From positions 3,286,001 through 3,350,000 of the forward strand of contig NZ_CP100763.1 of assembly GCF_024296685.1 (NCBI RefSeq): DNA of 64,000 nucleotides. The letters run 5' to 3'. The stretch is from Natrinema marinum. GTDB lineage: Archaea; Halobacteriota; Halobacteria; Halobacteriales; Natrialbaceae. Below, piece after piece: positions 61,809 through 64,000 of this stretch. Position numbers and translations under genes: made by a program. Position 1 is the first letter of the stretch; the number at the start of each line of letters is the position of its first letter. The notes under the pieces are model-generated. The model was not told the origin of the DNA and ran no database searches. It was given only the letters and a program-made list of their open reading frames with translations.

Positions 61809-61883
61809 ATGCCAGTCACTGTCACCGCTGGAACCGGCGTATCGGCTGCTCAGACCACGGCGAACATGGAGGGACGGCGATGA
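61809..61883 (+). CDS. Possible leader mini-ORF of the SDR gene
   Basis: A 24-codon frame (MPVTVTAGTGVSAAQTTANM, then EGRR) starts at 61809, about 30 bp after the TATA box CTTATAATG (61775-61783). It ends in TGA overlapping the SDR ATG as ATGA. GGAGGG at 61868-61873 lies inside it. The arrangement matches that of the kinase and thiolase-like genes. Confidence 0.4.
   Translation: MPVTVTAGTGVSAAQTTANMEGRR
61868..61873 (+). promoter_or_regulatory. Ribosome-binding site of the SDR at 61880
   Basis: GGAGGG six bases before the ATG. It marks this as a leadered start within an otherwise leaderless set of genes, and rules for 61880 over the in-frame ATG at 61781. Confidence 0.65.
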
Positions 61884-62653
61884 CGACGGACCAGTTCAGC
61901 GTCGAGGGTGAGACGGCGATCGTCACGGGTTCCTCGAGCGGGATCGGGAAGATGATCGTCGAGCGGTTCGCCGACGACGGGGCGAACGTCGTCGTCACCT
62001 CGCGGGAGATGGAAAACGTCGAGCCGGTCGCCGACGCGATCAACGAGAGCGACCGACCGGGCGAGGCGCTGGCGATCGAGTGCGACGTGACCGACCGCGA
62101 GGCGGTCCAGGAGATGATCGACGAGACCGTCGACGAGTTCGGCGGCCTCGACATCCTGATCAACAACGCGGGGGCGAGCTTTCAGGCGCCACCCTCGGAA
62201 ATTAGCGAGAACGGCTGGAAGACGATCGTCGACATCAACCTCCACGGCACCTTCCACTGCTCGCAACTCGCCGTCGAGTATATGCGGGACAACGGCGGCG
62301 GCCGGATCGTCAACTTCGCCAGCGTCGCGGGCACCCGGGGCTCGAAGACGATGAGCCACTACGGCGCGGCCAAAGCCGGCGTCGTCAACTTCACCACCTC
62401 CTCCGCGGCCGACTGGGCCGAAGACGGCGTCTGGGTCAACTGCATCGCGCCCGGCCTCGTCGCGACGGAGGGCGTCCGCACCCAGATGGGCGTCGAGGAC
62501 GACGCCGACGAGATCGCCCGCACCTCACCGGACCGCACCATCGGCAAACCCGAGGAGGTCGCGGACCTCGCGCAGTTCCTCGCCAGTCCGGCTTCCTCCT
62601 ACATGGTCGGCGAGACGGTCGAGATCAAGGGGCTCCCGCGTCTCGGCGAGTAG
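61880..62653 (+). CDS. Short-chain dehydrogenase/reductase (FabG/2,4-dienoyl-CoA reductase-like)
   Basis: 257 residues. The cofactor motif is TGSSSGIG (about 17-24), NNAG (about 95-98); the catalytic triad is Ser148, Tyr161 and Lys165 (FASVAG, HYGAAKAG). The C-terminus GKPEEVADLAQFLASPASSYMVGETVEIKG is typical of FabG-like SDRs. It could oxidise the 3-hydroxyacyl-CoA produced by the MaoC hydratase. Start ATG 61880 is set by a GGAGGG site and by coupling to the mini-ORF. Confidence 0.92.
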   Translation: MTTDQFSVEGETAIVTGSSSGIGKMIVERFADDGANVVVTSREMENVEPVADAINESDRPGEALAIECDVTDREAVQEMIDETVDEFGGLDILINNAGASFQAPPSEISENGWKTIVDINLHGTFHCSQLAVEYMRDNGGGRIVNFASVAGTRGSKTMSHYGAAKAGVVNFTTSSAADWAEDGVWVNCIAPGLVATEGVRTQMGVEDDADEIARTSPDRTIGKPEEVADLAQFLASPASSYMVGETVEIKGLPRLGE

Positions 62654-62716
62654 GCCGACCGGACTCGAGACACTCCCCTTGGGGACCCGAAACACGTCCT
62701 CTGTTACCACCACCCG

Positions 62717-62725
62717 TATATTTTT
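62717..62725 (+). promoter_or_regulatory. TATA box of the acyl-CoA ligase at 62752
   Basis: TATATTTTT, centred about 31 bp before the ATG, in a GC-rich context. It fits a leaderless start. Confidence 0.65.
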
Positions 62726-62751
62726 CATCCCGAACGACAAACGCGGGGCAC

Positions 62752-64000
62752 ATGGAACTCGATGTCGTCCCCGCAGAGACGCTTTTAGAGGCCCCCTACG
62801 ATGGGAACGTCGCACACCTGCTCGAGCGAGCGATAGCGGACGAGCCGGACGCGCTCGCGATCGAACACGCCGGCGAAACGATCACCTACCGCGAGTTCGG
62901 CGACCGCGTCGAGCGCTTCGCCGACGGGCTTCGGGAACTCGGCCTCGAGGCCGGCGACCGGGTCGGGCTCTACATGCCTAATGGCATTCCCTTCTGCACT
63001 GCAGTCTGGGCCTGCTGTCACGCCGGGGTCATCGCGAGCCCGCTGAACCCCGAGTACCGCCGTCGTGAGATCGCCTACCAGCTCGAGCACGCTGACGCGA
63101 AGGCGGTCCTCGTCGAGGGCGAGCCCGACGACTACGTCGTCGAGGCCGTCGCCGACCTCGAGACGGAGATCGTCGCCACGACCTCCGGCGGCGACTACCG
63201 GTCGCTGCCGGAACTGGGCGCGGCCGACGCCGACCCGGACGTGGTCGACCGCGAGGACGACGACGTGTTGCTCCAGCCCTACACCTCGGGGACGACGGGC
63301 AAACCGAAGGGCGTCCTGCTGACCCACCGCAACTTTCGGGTCCAGATCGCCCAGAGCGTCTCGAGTTACAGCGCCGGCCCGATCGAGGGCGACGGGATCA
63401 TCGTCCTGCCGATGTACCACATCACCGGGATGCTCGGCATGATGTCCTCGCTGTGTGCCGGTCGGACGCTGCACCTGCTTCGCCCCGACCAGTGGGACCC
63501 GGAACTGGTCCTCGAGAAGTTAGACGAACACGACATTCCGGCCTTCGTCGGGGTCGCCGCGATGTTCGTCGACCTGCTCGACGCCCACGAGCCCGACGAG
63601 TACGACCTGTCGACGCTGATCAAGGCGGGGCAGGGCGGGGACAAGCTCCCGAAGCCGACACAGGAGCAGTTCGAGGAGGCGTTCGACGTCCCGCTCTCTG
63701 AGGGGTACGGGCTGACGGAGACGACCGCGACGAGCCACACCATCCGGTGGTCGTCCCTTGGCAACCGGCCCGGGAGCGTCGGCCAGCCGGTTGGCCACAC
63801 GCGCTCGAAGGTCGTCGACGAGGAAGGGAACGAACTCGGCGCTGGCGAGGAAGGCGAGATCCTCATCGCTGGCCCACAGGTCATGAAGGGATACTACGAG
63901 AACCCCGAGGCGAACGACGACGTCTTCACCGAGGACGGCTTCTTCCGCACCGGCGACATCGGTATGCGAGACGAGGACAACTACTACTACATCAAGGGTC
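62752..64000 (+). CDS. Acyl-CoA ligase (AMP-forming), C-terminus beyond window
   Basis: 416 residues visible, open to the window edge. Motifs are LQPYTSGTTGKPKGV, EGYGLTETTATSH and FFRTGDIGMRD; the A8/A10 parts are missing because of the edge. The N-terminal NVAHLLERAIADEPDALAIEH is typical of fatty-acid or aryl CoA ligases of haloarchaea. It follows the SDR by 98 bp with its own TATA box. It is the fourth ligase of the 41-64 kb region, suggesting several related acids enter the pathway. Confidence 0.9.
   Translation, partial: MELDVVPAETLLEAPYDGNVAHLLERAIADEPDALAIEHAGETITYREFGDRVERFADGLRELGLEAGDRVGLYMPNGIPFCTAVWACCHAGVIASPLNPEYRRREIAYQLEHADAKAVLVEGEPDDYVVEAVADLETEIVATTSGGDYRSLPELGAADADPDVVDREDDDVLLQPYTSGTTGKPKGVLLTHRNFRVQIAQSVSSYSAGPIEGDGIIVLPMYHITGMLGMMSSLCAGRTLHLLRPDQWDPELVLEKLDEHDIPAFVGVAAMFVDLLDAHEPDEYDLSTLIKAGQGGDKLPKPTQEQFEEAFDVPLSEGYGLTETTATSHTIRWSSLGNRPGSVGQPVGHTRSKVVDEEGNELGAGEEGEILIAGPQVMKGYYENPEANDDVFTEDGFFRTGDIGMRDEDNYYYIKG

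Larger units (their letters stand above)
61176..61879. other. 704-bp divergent gap with hairpin array
   Basis: No conventional gene is present. It contains the second dispersed element (61417-61462), a dense array of short hairpins (61443-61675), a TATA box at 61775-61783 and two possible leader mini-ORFs. It separates the MaoC and SDR genes. Confidence 0.6.

Overview
The window is GC-rich haloarchaeal DNA, probably from the Natrialbales (Natrinema/Haloterrigena-like); the family level is inference. The evidence is acidic proteomes, an EF-2 with the archaeal diphthamide loop, Tat-type lipoprotein signals (RR ... GC), TATA boxes about 25-30 bp upstream of start codons (leaderless transcripts), a tRNA-Leu(UAA), IclR regulators, F420-type oxidoreductases and paired CrcB proteins. 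No transposase, CRISPR array, rRNA or replication origin is visible. Two genes run off the window: a secreted beta-helix lipoprotein on the left and an acyl-CoA ligase on the right.

Positions 1-28000 are mostly core and housekeeping genes. They are the repeat-built beta-helix lipoprotein, EF-2, a 48-residue membrane protein, seryl-tRNA synthetase, a PhoU/TrkA-C regulator facing a split MgtE pair, a CrcB pair, a CDF transporter, a membrane histidine kinase, an MBL hydrolase, a long-chain acyl-CoA ligase, a CPA antiporter with a TrkA tail, a DUF2391-like protein, an AOR-family oxidoreductase, an HD protein, a TraB protein, a thiolase, an aldehyde dehydrogenase and an MFS transporter. Positions 27900-36000 hold a tRNA-Leu gene next to a tRNA-derived hairpin, a [3Fe-4S]-type ferredoxin, an SDR, a 1526-residue GAF/9xPAS/histidine kinase, a cyclophilin and about 1.1 kb of gene-poor DNA.

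Positions 36000-64000 look like a catabolic region for imported carboxylic acids. A complete LivKHMGF importer is followed by four acyl-CoA ligases, two enoyl-CoA hydratase-family proteins (one lacking a catalytic Glu), an orphan carboxyltransferase, two IclR regulators, an acylase-like metalloenzyme, an acyl-CoA dehydrogenase, an MBL hydrolase, an F420-type oxidoreductase, a 2-hydroxyacid dehydrogenase, a thiolase-fold protein without the nucleophilic Cys overlapping a DUF35 gene, a double-hotdog MaoC hydratase and an SDR. A plausible flow is uptake, CoA activation, dehydrogenation, hydration, then oxidation or C-C cleavage. The substrate cannot be read from the sequence.

The most unusual signals are: (i) four genes (kinase at 12483, thiolase-like at 58543, MaoC at 61175, SDR at 61880) preceded by a mini-ORF whose ATG sits where a leaderless transcript would begin and whose stop overlaps the main start; (ii) an array of perfect short hairpins at 61443-61675; (iii) a hairpin built of two inverted tRNA 3'-end-like copies beside tRNA-Leu; (iv) matching ATCCGAT/ATCGGAT palindromes near the two IclR genes; and (v) the Cys-less thiolase/DUF35/MaoC cluster, which resembles actinobacterial retro-aldolase systems.
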